Below, in pieces: positions 1 to 9,692 of a DNA stretch of 43,268 nt (position 1 is the first letter of the stretch; each line of letters opens with the position of its first letter). This DNA is from Microbispora triticiradicis. GTDB lineage: Bacteria > Actinomycetota > Actinomycetes > Streptosporangiales > Streptosporangiaceae. Position numbers and translations under genes: made by a program. The stretch is taken from NCBI GenBank assembly GCA_003260025.2, contig QFZU02000147.1:1-43268 (forward strand), written 5' to 3'. The notes below the pieces were generated by a model. It saw only the letters and a program-made list of their open reading frames with translations. It did no database searches and was not told where the DNA came from.

Positions 1-27
1 CGGGCGCCGGCGACAGACCGGCGCCCG
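1..27 (-). terminator. Hairpin downstream of pheT
   Basis: A perfect 10-bp inverted repeat (positions 1-10 and 18-27, 7-nt loop) begins 17 nt past the pheT stop codon. It fits a transcription terminator for the pheS-pheT unit. The window ends before any U-tract could be seen, so terminator activity is inferred from the stem alone. Confidence 0.5.
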
Positions 28-43
28 CCCGCGATCGTGCTCG

Positions 44-2616
44 TCAGGCGCCGCGGAGGTGGGCTCCGGTGCGCTCCGCGGCGAGGGCGACGGCGGCGTC
101 CCGCGCCGCCGTGGTCTCCTCGGCCGTGAGCGTGCGGTCCGGCGCCCGGAACCGCAGCGTGTACGCCAGCGACTTGTTGCCCTCGCCCACCTGCGGCCCG
201 GTGTAGACGTCGAACAGCCTGACCGACTCCAGCAGGCCGCCCGCGCCCTCCGCCAGGGCTGCCGCCACCTCCGCGACCGGGGTCGCGGCGGGGACGGTCA
301 GCGCGACGTCCTGGGTCGCCACCGGGTAGGCGGACACGGGGGGCGCCTGCACCGGCCCGGCGGGCCGCAGCAGTGACAGCTCCAGCTCCATCGCGCACGT
401 GCGCGGGGGCAGGCCGTACGCCTCGATCACCCGGGGATGCAGCTCACCGGCGTGGCCGGCGAGGACCTGCTCCCCGGTCTCCGGGTCCGGCACGGCCAGC
501 GCGGCGCAGCGCCCGGGGTGCCAGGGCTCGTGCTGGTCGGCCCGTATGACGAGCTCGCTGCCGGCCGCTCGCGCGGCCGTGCGGGCCGCCTCGACGGCGT
601 CCGCCCAGGTCGCCTGCCTGCCCTCGCCCCACCAGCCGGAGCGGTGGAACTCCCCGGCGAGCACCACGGCCACCCGGAACGGCTGCCGCGGCAGCGCGAT
701 CTCGATCGCCGCCAGCTCCTCCTCCGAGGGCCGGCGGTCGACCGCGAGAATCGGGGCCGACGCGGGCGCGTCCGGCTCGGGCCGGTAGACCAGCCCCGAC
801 TCGAACAGCGCCACGTCGGCGAACCCGCGGCCCACGTTGCGCACCAGCGTCTTCAGCAGCCCCGGCAGCAGCGTGGTCCGCATGTACGGCTCGTCCTCGC
901 TGAGCGGGTTGACCAGCCGGGTCGTCCGCCTGCGCGGGTCCCCCTCGGGCAGCAGGAGATTGTCGAGGTCGCGCGGACCCATGAACGGGTAGGCGAGCAC
1001 CTCGACGTATCCCGCGTGAGCCAGCGCCCGGCCGACGCGGCGGCGCAGCCGCTGCCCCTCGGTCAGGCCGCCGCCGGCGGGGGCGGGCGGCAGCACCGAC
1101 GGGATGCGGTCGTAGCCTTCGAGCCGGATGACCTCCTCCGCGAGGTCGTTCGGGTCGGTGAGGTCGGGCCGCCAGCTCGGCGGGACGACCGTGATCGGGT
1201 CCTCGCCGTCGACGGACAGCTTCCCGGCGAGGTCGCCCGACGCGAGCACCCCGGTCGCGGCGACGCCCTGACCGCCGTCCGGCCGGGAGGCGGCGGCGCC
1301 CTCGGTCACCACGCAGCCGACCTGCTCCAGCCGGCGGATCACCGTCTCCCGCCCGTAGGCCACGCCCGCGACGCGGTCCGGGTGGCCGGCCGGGATCGTG
1401 ATCCGCACCGGGGCTACGTCCACCTGCGCGTGCGTCACGCCGGGGTCGGCGACGGCCCCCCCCAGCTCGGCGAGGAGCCGGACGGCGCGCCACGACGCGG
1501 CCAGCGGCAGCTCCCGGTCGACGCCGCGCTCGAACCGCTTGGACGCCTCGCTCACCAGGTTGTGCCGCCGCGACTCCCGGGCGATGCCGGTGGCGGAGAA
1601 GTGGGCGGCCTCGATCACGATGTCGGTCGAGGTCCCGGAGATCTCCGTGTGCAGGCCGCCCATCGTGCCGGCCATCGAGATCGGGCCGGAGTCGTCGGTG
1701 ATGAGGATGTCCTCCTCGTGGAGCGTCCGCACCACGTGGTCGAGCGTCTCCAGCGTCTCCCCCGGACGGGCCCGCCGTACGACGATCGGGCCGGACAGGC
1801 GCGACCGGTCGAAGGCGTGCAGGGGCTGGCCGAGCTCCAGCATCACGTAGTTGGTGACGTCGACGGCCAGCGAGACCGAGCGCACACCGGCGCGGGCCAG
1901 CCGCACCCGCATCCACAGCGGCGACTCCGCGGCAGGGTCGAACCCGGTCACCGAGCGCAGCACGAACCGGTCGCAGGCGGTCGGGTCGCCGATCGACGCC
2001 GGCCAGGACTCGCCGTCGCCGTCCGGCGTCTCGATCGCGGCGGGATCGCGGAACGGCACACCGAAGGCGGTCGCCGCCTCGCGGGCGACGCCCCGGATCG
2101 ACAGGGCGTATCCGCGGTCGGTGGCGACCTCCAGTTCGAGCACGTCGTCACGCAGGCCGAGCAGCTCGACGACGTCCGCGCCGATCGGGGTGTCCGGGGG
2201 CAGCAGCAGGATGCCCGGGGACGAATCGGCGACGCCGAGCTCGGCCTCCGAGCAGATCATGCCGTCCGACAGCCGCCCGTACGTCTTGCGGGACCCGATC
2301 TCGAAACCACCGGGCAGCACCGCGCCCGGCAGCGCGACCGGGACCACCGCGCCCTCGGAGAAGTTCGTCGCGCCGCAGACGATCTCGCGCGGCGTGGCCT
2401 CGCCGACCTCGACCCGGCAGTGCCGGATGGGCTTCTTGAACCCGGTCAGCTCCTCGATCTCGAGGACCCGGCCGACCACGATGTTCTTGATCTCGTGGCC
2501 GTGCGAGTGGAGGGCCTCCAGCTTGAGGCCGGCGGCGGTGAGCCGGTCGGCCACCTCCTGTGCGGTGACCGCGGGGAGATCGACGTACTCCCGCAGCCAT
2601 GAAAGCGGGACCTTCA

Positions 2617-2617
<1 letters not shown>
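44..2617 (-). CDS. pheT: Phenylalanyl-tRNA synthetase, beta subunit
   Basis: This is the large subunit of the cytoplasmic alpha2-beta2 enzyme that charges tRNA-Phe; it carries the editing and tRNA-binding modules. The 857-residue product starts [13 protein letters not shown], typical of PheT. An EMAP-like tRNA-binding OB fold spans about 39-150, the B3/B4 editing region about 215-390, B5 about 400-490 with the PPSWRPDL motif, and a ferredoxin-like anticodon-binding domain about 760-855. The ATG overlaps the pheS stop as TGATG and has a GGAGG ribosome site 4 nt upstream, so the two are translationally coupled. The protein is longer than the usual 800 or so residues, partly because of an extra Ala/Gly-rich stretch at about 440-474 inside B5. 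Confidence 0.97.
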
Positions 2618-3771
<1,154 letters not shown>

Positions 3772-3824
3772 TTAGTCCGATCAGCCCACCGGGCCGTCCT
3801 CCGCGCGAGGGCCTGTGGAAAAGC

Positions 3825-4919
3825 TCAGGCGAAGTCGGGGGTGCCGGTGGGCAACGTAAATCGGAACTCGGCGCCGCCGCCGGGCGCGCGCTGCACGCTG
3901 ATCGTGCCGCCGTGGGCCTCGACGAGGCCCTTGACGATGAACAGGCCGAGGCCGGTGCCCCCGCGGCGGCGGCCGTTGCCCCGCCAGAACTGACGGAAGA
4001 CGCGGTCGACCAGCTCGGGCGCCACGCCCTCACCCTGGTCCCGCACCGACACCGCCACACCCCACTCGACCGGCTCCACCACTATGGTCACCGTACCGCG
4101 TCCGTGGCGCACCGCGTTTTCCACCAGGTTCCCGAGAACCTGGTCGATCTTGTCCTGGTCGAGCCACGTCTCGGGCAGCTCGCCGAGGACCTCCAGCCGG
4201 AAGCGGTCCTCCGGCTCCCCTGCGGCCACCCGTCCGGCGATGATCCGGCGCGCCCGCGCCGGCACGTCCACGACCTGCCGGTGGATCTCCACCCGGCCCG
4301 ACTCGATCCGCGAGACGTCGAGGAGCTCCGTGATCAGCCGCGTCACCCGGTCGGCGTCCGCGTTGACCGTCTCCAGCATGACGAGCTTCTGGGCGTCGGT
4401 GAGCCGCTCCCACTTCGCCAGCAGCGTCGCGGTGAACCCCTTGACGCTGGTCAGCGGTGAGCGCAGCTCGTGCGCGACCGTGGACACCAGGTCCGCGCGG
4501 CTGCGTTCGACCCGCGCGCGCGCCGACGCGTCGCGCAGCGTGATGACGACCCGCTCCACCTCGCCGCCGCGCGCGGGCTCCCGGACGAAGCGCGCGGCGA
4601 CCAGCAGTTCCTGCCGTCCGGGCAGGTGCAGCGGCCGTTCGGGCTGGCGGCTGCGGGTACGCAGCCCGCCGTGCGGGTCGAGCCACTTCCACCAGTCGCG
4701 GCCGTCCTGGTCGCGCAGCGGCAGCACGTCGCCGATGAGCCGGCCCACGGCCGCCCGCCGGGTCACCCCGGTCAGCCGCTCCGCCGCCCGGTTGACCATC
4801 AGGATCACACCGTCGGGGTCGGTCGCGACGAGGCCGTCGGGAAGGTCGTCGGCGTCGATGCGCGCCCGCCCTCCGGCGTCCCCTTCAGGGGTGCCACCGG
4901 GGGTGTCGTCACCTCGCAC
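3825..4919 (-). CDS. PAS-domain sensor histidine kinase (soluble, orphan)
   Basis: This is a two-component sensor kinase of 364 residues without a transmembrane segment, so a cytoplasmic signal is likely. A PAS domain covers about 20-130 (ATDPDGVILMVNRAAERLTG). The dimerisation/phosphoacceptor helix has VAHELRSPLTSVKGF with H150. The ATPase domain shows an N box (NLVENAVRHG, 264-273), DQGEG (294-298) and GTGLGLFIVK (321-330), so it looks active. The GTG start has AGGAGG 7 nt upstream. No response regulator lies nearby; its partner must be elsewhere. From memory, the kinase-pheST-methyltransferase order also occurs in Streptomyces. The ligand is unknown. Confidence 0.9.
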   Translation of the reverse strand: MRGDDTPGGTPEGDAGGRARIDADDLPDGLVATDPDGVILMVNRAAERLTGVTRRAAVGRLIGDVLPLRDQDGRDWWKWLDPHGGLRTRSRQPERPLHLPGRQELLVAARFVREPARGGEVERVVITLRDASARARVERSRADLVSTVAHELRSPLTSVKGFTATLLAKWERLTDAQKLVMLETVNADADRVTRLITELLDVSRIESGRVEIHRQVVDVPARARRIIAGRVAAGEPEDRFRLEVLGELPETWLDQDKIDQVLGNLVENAVRHGRGTVTIVVEPVEWGVAVSVRDQGEGVAPELVDRVFRQFWRGNGRRRGGTGLGLFIVKGLVEAHGGTISVQRAPGGGAEFRFTLPTGTPDFA

Positions 4920-5015
4920 GAGACCGCCTCCTGACGCTCCGGAACTGCGCGCGCCGCCCCTTCCTGCACGGCTCCTTCGCCGACAATAGCGGGTTTCCGC
5001 GGCCCGGCAGCAGCC

Positions 5016-5849
5016 TCAGCCGCCAGGGGTGGTGGGATCTTCCACGGTTTGTAAGGTCTGCCGCTGAACCCGCGCGGAAGAGTAGAGACACACCGCCGCG
5101 GCGGTGGCGAGGTTGAGGCTCTCGGCCCGTCCGTAGATCGGGACGCGGACGACCTCGTCGGCCAGGGCGAGGAGCTCGGGCGGCAGCCCCCACGCCTCGT
5201 TGCCGAACAGCCAGGCGGTGGGCTCGTCCAGCGCGACCTCGTCGAGCGTCCGGGTGCCCGCTCCGTCTGCCGCCAGCACGCGCAGCCCGGCCTCCCGTAC
5301 GTGCCGCACGGCGTCGGCCACGGAGGTGCCCGTCACCACGGGCAGGTGGAAGAGGCTCCCCGCGCTCGCCCGCACGCACTTGCCGTTGTACGGGTCGACC
5401 GAGGCGTCGGTGAAGACCACGGAGTCGGCGCCGGCCGCGTCGGCCGTACGCAGGACGGTGCCCGCGTTGCCCGGGTCGCGGACGTGGGCGAGGATCGCCA
5501 CCAGCCGGGACGTGGGCGCGACGGCCTCCGCCAGCGGGACGTGCACGAACCGGCACACAGCCAGCAGCCCCTGCGGGGTGACGGTCTGGGTCAGCTCGGC
5601 CATGACCTCGCCGCTCGCGCGGTGCACGGGCACGCCGGCCGCGTGGGCGGCGGCCACGATGTCGGCGTGCCGGGCCTCGGCCTCGACCGTCGTGAACAGC
5701 TCCGCCGTGACGTCCTTGACCGCGAGCGCCTCGCGTACCGCCTGCGGCCCCTCGGCCAGGAACGCCCGGTCGCGGTCGCGGAAGGCGCGTTTGGTCAGCC
5801 TGCGGGCCGCCTTGACCCGCGGCGACCTGATGTTGGTGAGCTCCGCCAT
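5016..5849 (-). CDS. SpoU/TrmH-family RNA 2'-O-methyltransferase
   Basis: This is a SAM-dependent RNA ribose methyltransferase of the SPOUT superfamily, 277 residues. An N-terminal substrate-binding domain (about 5-90, rich in Arg/Lys, with FLAEGPQAVREAL) precedes the knotted catalytic domain. The motifs are DPGNAGTVLRTADAAGAD (motif 1, with the conserved Asn and Arg), WLFGNEAWGLPPE (motif 2) and PIYGRAESLNLATAAAV (motif 3). The rRNA or tRNA target cannot be told from sequence; genes in this position are usually annotated as 23S rRNA methyltransferases. It lies downstream of rplT past a strong hairpin and may share or follow that operon. Confidence 0.9.
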   Translation of the reverse strand: MAELTNIRSPRVKAARRLTKRAFRDRDRAFLAEGPQAVREALAVKDVTAELFTTVEAEARHADIVAAAHAAGVPVHRASGEVMAELTQTVTPQGLLAVCRFVHVPLAEAVAPTSRLVAILAHVRDPGNAGTVLRTADAAGADSVVFTDASVDPYNGKCVRASAGSLFHLPVVTGTSVADAVRHVREAGLRVLAADGAGTRTLDEVALDEPTAWLFGNEAWGLPPELLALADEVVRVPIYGRAESLNLATAAAVCLYSSARVQRQTLQTVEDPTTPGG

Positions 5850-5873
5850 CCCTGCTCATTCCCCCTCAACGTC

Positions 5874-5907
5874 GATGAGGGCCCACCGCAGGCGGCGGGC
5901 CCTCGTC
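5874..5907 (-). terminator. Hairpin after rplT
   Basis: A GC-rich inverted repeat (5874-5884 with 5897-5907, one G-U pair) sits 11 nt past the rplT stop and 25 nt before the methyltransferase start. Further pairs can form in the loop. No U-tract follows on the minus strand, so it may be a weak terminator, a processing site or an mRNA-stabilising stem. Confidence 0.45.
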
Positions 5908-5917
5908 GGAGCAGGTC

Positions 5918-6298
5918 TCAGGCGACCGGCGCGTTCACGTCGGACGGGAGCGCCTTCTTGGCGGACTCGACCAGCGTGGCGAAGGTCGGGGCGTCGTTGA
6001 CCGCGAGGTCCGCGAGGATCTTGCGGTCCACCTCGATGCCCGCCAGACGCAGGCCCTGGACGAACCGGTTGTAGGTCATGCCGTTGGCGCGGGCCGCCGC
6101 GTTGATCCGCTGGATCCACAGACGGCGGAACGTGCCCTTCTTGTCCTTGCGGTCCCGGTACGCATAGGTCATCGAGTGGAGCATCTGCTCCTTGGCCTTG
6201 CGGTAGAGGCGCGACCGCTGCCCCCGGTAACCGCTTGCCCGCTCGAGTACGACCCGGCGCTTCTTCTTGGCGTTGAGCGCCCGCTTCACGCGTGCCAT
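5918..6298 (-). CDS. rplT: 50S ribosomal protein L20
   Basis: L20 binds 23S rRNA early in large-subunit assembly. The 126-residue basic protein starts [15 protein letters not shown] and has the family signature [17 protein letters not shown] followed by [28 protein letters not shown]. Length is near the family norm, with a short C-terminal extension. It follows rpmI by 25 nt in the infC-rpmI-rplT operon. In other bacteria L20 represses this operon through its leader. Confidence 0.98.
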   Translation of the reverse strand: MARVKRALNAKKKRRVVLERASGYRGQRSRLYRKAKEQMLHSMTYAYRDRKDKKGTFRRLWIQRINAAARANGMTYNRFVQGLRLAGIEVDRKILADLAVNDAPTFATLVESAKKALPSDVNAPVA

Positions 6299-6323
6299 GT
6301 TGTTCTATCTCCCCGGGTCGTTA

Positions 6324-6518
6324 CTACTTGGCGAGCAGCTTCTTGATCTTCTTGGTGTCGGCGTCGGACATGACGACGACACCCTCGAGACGGCGCGTAC
6401 GGGTGGACGGCTTGTGCTCGAACAGGTGCTGCCGGTTGGCGCGGCGGCGGACAACCTTGCCGGATCCGGTGAGCCGGAACCGCTTCTTCGCACCGCTGTG
6501 CGTCTTCATCTTCGGCAT
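6324..6518 (-). CDS. rpmI: 50S ribosomal protein L35
   Basis: This small basic large-subunit protein has 64 residues. The start chosen is the ATG of [18 protein letters not shown], the universal L35 N terminus; a longer frame extends upstream to 6722 but that extra sequence is not L35-like and overlaps infC. The gene lies between infC and rplT. The 142-nt spacer from infC contains two inverted repeats (6552-6563 and 6594-6612). Confidence 0.97.
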   Translation of the reverse strand: MPKMKTHSGAKKRFRLTGSGKVVRRRANRQHLFEHKPSTRTRRLEGVVVMSDADTKKIKKLLAK

Positions 6519-6660
6519 CTCAGCCGTCTCTCCCTCTTTGGTCCGTGCCGACGGCCCGGGCCGGTAACCCGAGCCGGCGGCTGCCTGACTCCGCGAGACC
6601 GTCCCGGTCTCGGATTCTCCGTGTCGTTTCGGGCGCCCTGCCCGGTGGTTCAGGCGGGCG

Positions 6661-7275
6661 TCACTGCGCCTGCGCGGGCTGCTGCTCCTGCGCGGACTCC
6701 TCCGCCGGGCGGTCCTCGCCACGCTGCGCCTTCGCGGCGGCCTTCTCGGCCTTCGCCTCGGCCTTCTTCTTGTGCGGCCCGATCACCATGATCATGTTTC
6801 GGCCGTCCTGCTTCGGCTGCGACTCGACGAACCCCAGATCGGTGACGTCTTCCGCGAGGCGCTGCAGGAGCCGGAAGCCCAGCTCTGGCCGGGACTGCTC
6901 ACGGCCCCGGAACATGATCGTGACCTTGACCTTGTCTCCCGCCTTGAGGAAGCGCACGACGTGACCCTTCTTGGTCTCGTAGTCGTGCGGGTCGATCTTC
7001 GGCCGGAGCTTGATCTCTTTGATGATCGTGTGTGCCTGGTTGCGACGGGCCTCGCGCGCCTTCATGGCCGACTCGTACTTGAACTTGCCGTAGTCCATGA
7101 GCTTGCAGACGGGCGGGCGGGCGGTTGCCGCGACCTCCACCAGGTCGAGATCGCTCTCCTGCGCCAGCTTCAACGCGTCGCCGATGGAGACGATGCCGAC
7201 CTGTTCGCCGTTCGGGCCGACGAGGCGGACCTCGGGCACACGAATACGGTCGTTGATGCGGGGCTCGGTGCTGAT
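6661..7275 (-). CDS. infC: Translation initiation factor IF-3 (ATC start)
   Basis: IF-3 binds the 30S subunit, prevents premature joining and checks the start codon. The conserved N terminus [27 protein letters not shown] is encoded from an ATC at 7275, preceded by GGAGG four nt upstream. The first ordinary start (GTG, 7239) would cut 12 conserved residues. Rare AUU/AUC starts are known for infC and allow IF-3 to repress its own translation. The product would be 204 residues: N domain to about 75, lysine-rich linker, C domain with [18 protein letters not shown], then an Ala/Lys/Glu/Gln-rich tail of about 35 residues common in actinomycetes. A terminator-like hairpin lies 41 nt upstream. Confidence 0.93.
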   Translation of the reverse strand: MSTEPRINDRIRVPEVRLVGPNGEQVGIVSIGDALKLAQESDLDLVEVAATARPPVCKLMDYGKFKYESAMKAREARRNQAHTIIKEIKLRPKIDPHDYETKKGHVVRFLKAGDKVKVTIMFRGREQSRPELGFRLLQRLAEDVTDLGFVESQPKQDGRNMIMVIGPHKKKAEAKAEKAAAKAQRGEDRPAEESAQEQQPAQAQ

Positions 7276-7315
7276 GGGACCTCCAAAAGACTTCCGCTTG
7301 TCTCGACCGTGCGGG

Positions 7316-7349
7316 AAAAACGAAAACCCCGCACGTCACGCATGCGGGG
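7316..7349 (-). terminator. Attenuator-like intrinsic terminator in the infC leader
   Basis: On the minus strand a perfect 7-bp stem (7343-7349 with 7327-7333, 9-nt loop) is followed at once by TTTTCGTTTTT. This is a textbook intrinsic terminator pointing into infC, 41 nt before its ATC start. aroE ends 187 nt upstream on the same strand, so it either ends aroE transcripts or acts as a leader attenuator for infC-rpmI-rplT. Stem and T-tract are seen directly; regulation is inference. Confidence 0.7.
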
Positions 7350-7535
7350 TCACTGAGCTCTCCTGCCGAAAACTCCGTTGTGATCCTGAACCCGTCCGCC
7401 TTTCGGCGAAGCAGGTGGGAGGAGGACCTCCGCTTGCGCGTCCGACTCATGCCGGACCGATCGAGTTCCTACGTTACCACAAACCCGGACGCCCCCCGGT
7501 GTATTCCGGCCGGGCCGCCCCGCCCCGGAGACCGC

Positions 7536-8375
7536 TCAGGAGGCCGCGCGCCGGGCGATCTCGGCCTCGCCGGCCGCGCGCATCGCCGCGACCGGCACGT
7601 CCGCCCGTCCCGTCATGAGCTCGACCTGCCGCGCCGCCTGGTGCAGCAGCATGGGGAAGCCGCCCACGACGGTGCGCCCACGCGCCCGGACGGCCCGGGC
7701 CAGCGCCGTCGGCCAGGGCGCGTAGACGACGTCGAACAGGGCCCCCTTGTCGGGCAGGCGGGCCGCGACCCGCTCGGCGAGCGCGTCGGCCGCGCCGGAC
7801 GGCAGCGTGGAGACGACCAGGCCGGCCGCGGGGTCGAAGTCGTCGAAGGAGCGCACGGTCACCGCGACGCCGAGGCGCTCGGCGACGCGCAGGGTCTCCC
7901 CCGCGCGGGCCGGGTCGCGCACGACCAGGGTGGCCTCCGCCAGGCCCGTCTCCCGCAGGGCCGCGAGGGCCGAGGCCGCGGTGGCGCCGCCACCGAGGAC
8001 GACCGCCGAGGACGGCGCGGGCACGCCCGCCTCGGCGAGCGCCTCGACGATGCCGTACACGTCGGTGTTGTGCCCGTGCCGCCCGCCGTCGCGGAACACG
8101 ACCGTGTTCGCGCCGCCGACCGCCAGCGCGAGGTCCGAGACGGTGTCGAGCAGCGGGAGCACGGCACGCTTGAGCGGCATCGTGAGCGACAGGCCCGCCC
8201 ACTCCGGGCCCAGCCCGGTGACGAGGCCGGCGAGCCCGTCCTCGGCGCACTCGATCGCGTCGTAGCGCCAGCCGCCCAGGCCCATCTCCGCGTACGCCGC
8301 CCGGTGCAGCACCGGGGAGAGCGAATGGGCGACGGGCGAGCCCAGGACGGCGGCCCGGCGGACGGTCCCGCTCAC
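7536..8375 (-). CDS. aroE: Shikimate dehydrogenase
   Basis: This NADP-dependent enzyme reduces 3-dehydroshikimate to shikimate in aromatic amino acid synthesis. The 279 residues show the shikimate-binding GSPVAHSLSPVLHRAAY near the N terminus, the catalytic lysine in LTMPLKRAV, GGANTVVF, HNTDVYG with the catalytic aspartate, and a VLGGGATAAS nucleotide-binding loop. The start overlaps the mltG stop by 4 nt, so it ends a tightly packed unit with mltG, ruvX and alaS. No other aro gene is in the window, whereas several actinomycetes keep aroC/K/B next to aroE. Confidence 0.93.
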   Translation of the reverse strand: MSGTVRRAAVLGSPVAHSLSPVLHRAAYAEMGLGGWRYDAIECAEDGLAGLVTGLGPEWAGLSLTMPLKRAVLPLLDTVSDLALAVGGANTVVFRDGGRHGHNTDVYGIVEALAEAGVPAPSSAVVLGGGATAASALAALRETGLAEATLVVRDPARAGETLRVAERLGVAVTVRSFDDFDPAAGLVVSTLPSGAADALAERVAARLPDKGALFDVVYAPWPTALARAVRARGRTVVGGFPMLLHQAARQVELMTGRADVPVAAMRAAGEAEIARRAAS

Positions 8376-9526
8376 TGGTAGTTCCTGTTGAACTCGTCGC
8401 GCAGCTTCCAGAACTCCGACTCCTTGTCGGTGAACTTGGTGATGCCCCGCTTCGGGTCGACCGTCACGAAGTACAGCCAGTTGCCGTCCGCCGGATGCAG
8501 CGCGGCCTCGATCGCGTGGTCGCCCGGGTTGCTGATCGGGCCGGGCGGCAGGCCGGCGTACTTGTAGGTGTTGTACCGCGAGGTGCTGGTCAGGTCCGCG
8601 TGCGACGCGGCGATGCCGTACTTGTTCAGGCCGTACATGACCGTGCTGTCCATGCCCAGCTTCATCGGGGGGTTCGACAGCAGCCGGTTGTAGATGACGC
8701 GGGCCACCTTGGGCATGTCCTCGGCGCTGCCCGACTCGGCCTGGACGATGCTCGCGATGATCATTACCTGGCGGGGCGAGAAGCCGACCTGCCTGGCCTG
8801 GCCCTCCAGGTCGATCTTGTCGGCGGTCTGGTTGAACCGGTCGACCATGTTGGTGAGGATCTGCTGCGGCGTGAGCTTGCTGTTGATCTCGTACGTCGCG
8901 GGGAACGCGTAGCCCTCCAGCCGGCCCTTGGCGTAGGCGGGGAGGCCGATGTCGGCGCGGGCCGCCTTCTTGAAGTCCTCGACCGGCTTGCCCGAGGCGG
9001 TGGACAGCTCCTCGAAGATCTTGCTGAGCCGCAGCCCCTCACGGATGGTGAGACGGTTGAGCACACGGTTCTTCGGGTCGAGCAGGGCCAGCGCCGAGGC
9101 GGCGGACATGCCCTTGCGCATCGCGTACTGGCCCGGCTGGAGCGAGGAGCTCTTCCCGGCCGCGCCGATGGCGTTGACGAACGCCCGCGCGCTGGCCACG
9201 ACGCCCTGCTCCTCCAGCATCTGGGCGACGTCGGTGGCGCTCTCACCCTCCTGGATCTCGACGACGACCTCACCCGTCCCCTCGCCGGTGAAGTCCTTGG
9301 GGATCATGACGCCGCGCGCCCAGGTGAAGCCCAGGTAGCCGAGACCGGCGAGAACCCCGACGATGATCACAATGGCGAAGAGCGTGGCGACCCTGCCCTT
9401 GCGCCGCTGCCGCTTCCGGCGTCTGCGGCTGCGTCGCTGCTGGGCCCGGCCGCCGGAAGGGCGACGCCGGGGAGAGCCGTCGTCGTCCTCGGCGCCGAGC
9501 AGGAAGTCCATGTCCAGTTCGTTCAT
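8372..9526 (-). CDS. mltG: Endolytic murein transglycosylase MltG (copy 1)
   Basis: MltG is a membrane-anchored lytic transglycosylase that cuts nascent glycan strands and sets their length. The start chosen is the ATG of MNELDMDFLLG (384 residues); an in-frame TTG at 9568 is possible. A cytosolic tail of about 45 residues, very Arg/Lys-rich, precedes one TM helix (ATLFAIVIIVGVLAGLGYLGF), a LysM-like region and the YceG domain. The catalytic glutamate is in ASIVQAES, followed by KVARVIYNRL. It overlaps aroE by 4 nt. A second copy lies 167 nt upstream, separated by a tandem-repeat array. Confidence 0.92.
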   Translation of the reverse strand: MNELDMDFLLGAEDDDGSPRRRPSGGRAQQRRSRRRRKRQRRKGRVATLFAIVIIVGVLAGLGYLGFTWARGVMIPKDFTGEGTGEVVVEIQEGESATDVAQMLEEQGVVASARAFVNAIGAAGKSSSLQPGQYAMRKGMSAASALALLDPKNRVLNRLTIREGLRLSKIFEELSTASGKPVEDFKKAARADIGLPAYAKGRLEGYAFPATYEINSKLTPQQILTNMVDRFNQTADKIDLEGQARQVGFSPRQVMIIASIVQAESGSAEDMPKVARVIYNRLLSNPPMKLGMDSTVMYGLNKYGIAASHADLTSTSRYNTYKYAGLPPGPISNPGDHAIEAALHPADGNWLYFVTVDPKRGITKFTDKESEFWKLRDEFNRNYQ

Positions 9527-9590
9527 AGTGCGCTGGCCAATCTCTCGGTACGAGAGGCCTCCCGTCAAGCGAGTGTGCCAGACCGAGGGG

Positions 9591-9634
9591 GTCCGGTGGG
9601 GGTCCGGTACGGGTCCGGTATGAGTCCGGACAGG
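9591..9634. repeat. 11-bp tandem repeat, four copies
   Basis: Four head-to-tail 11-bp units start at 9591, 9602, 9613 and 9624, each beginning GTCCGG; the first three begin GTCCGGT. The array fills part of the 167-nt space between the two mltG genes, just upstream of mltG copy 1. It could be a repeated protein-binding site or a slippage-prone microsatellite; nothing in the sequence decides between these. Confidence 0.85.
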
Positions 9635-9692
9635 GGGACGTTCGCCTACCGCGGGCCGTCCGGGCGGCGCCCTGGACGCACCTGGGCCACCG

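Noticed and set aside
6899..7450. A minus-strand frame starting MSRTRKRRSSSHLL in the infC leader, as a possible leader peptide
   Set aside because: No ribosome site precedes it, it runs through the terminator hairpin and far into infC out of frame, and its later part is a shadow of infC.
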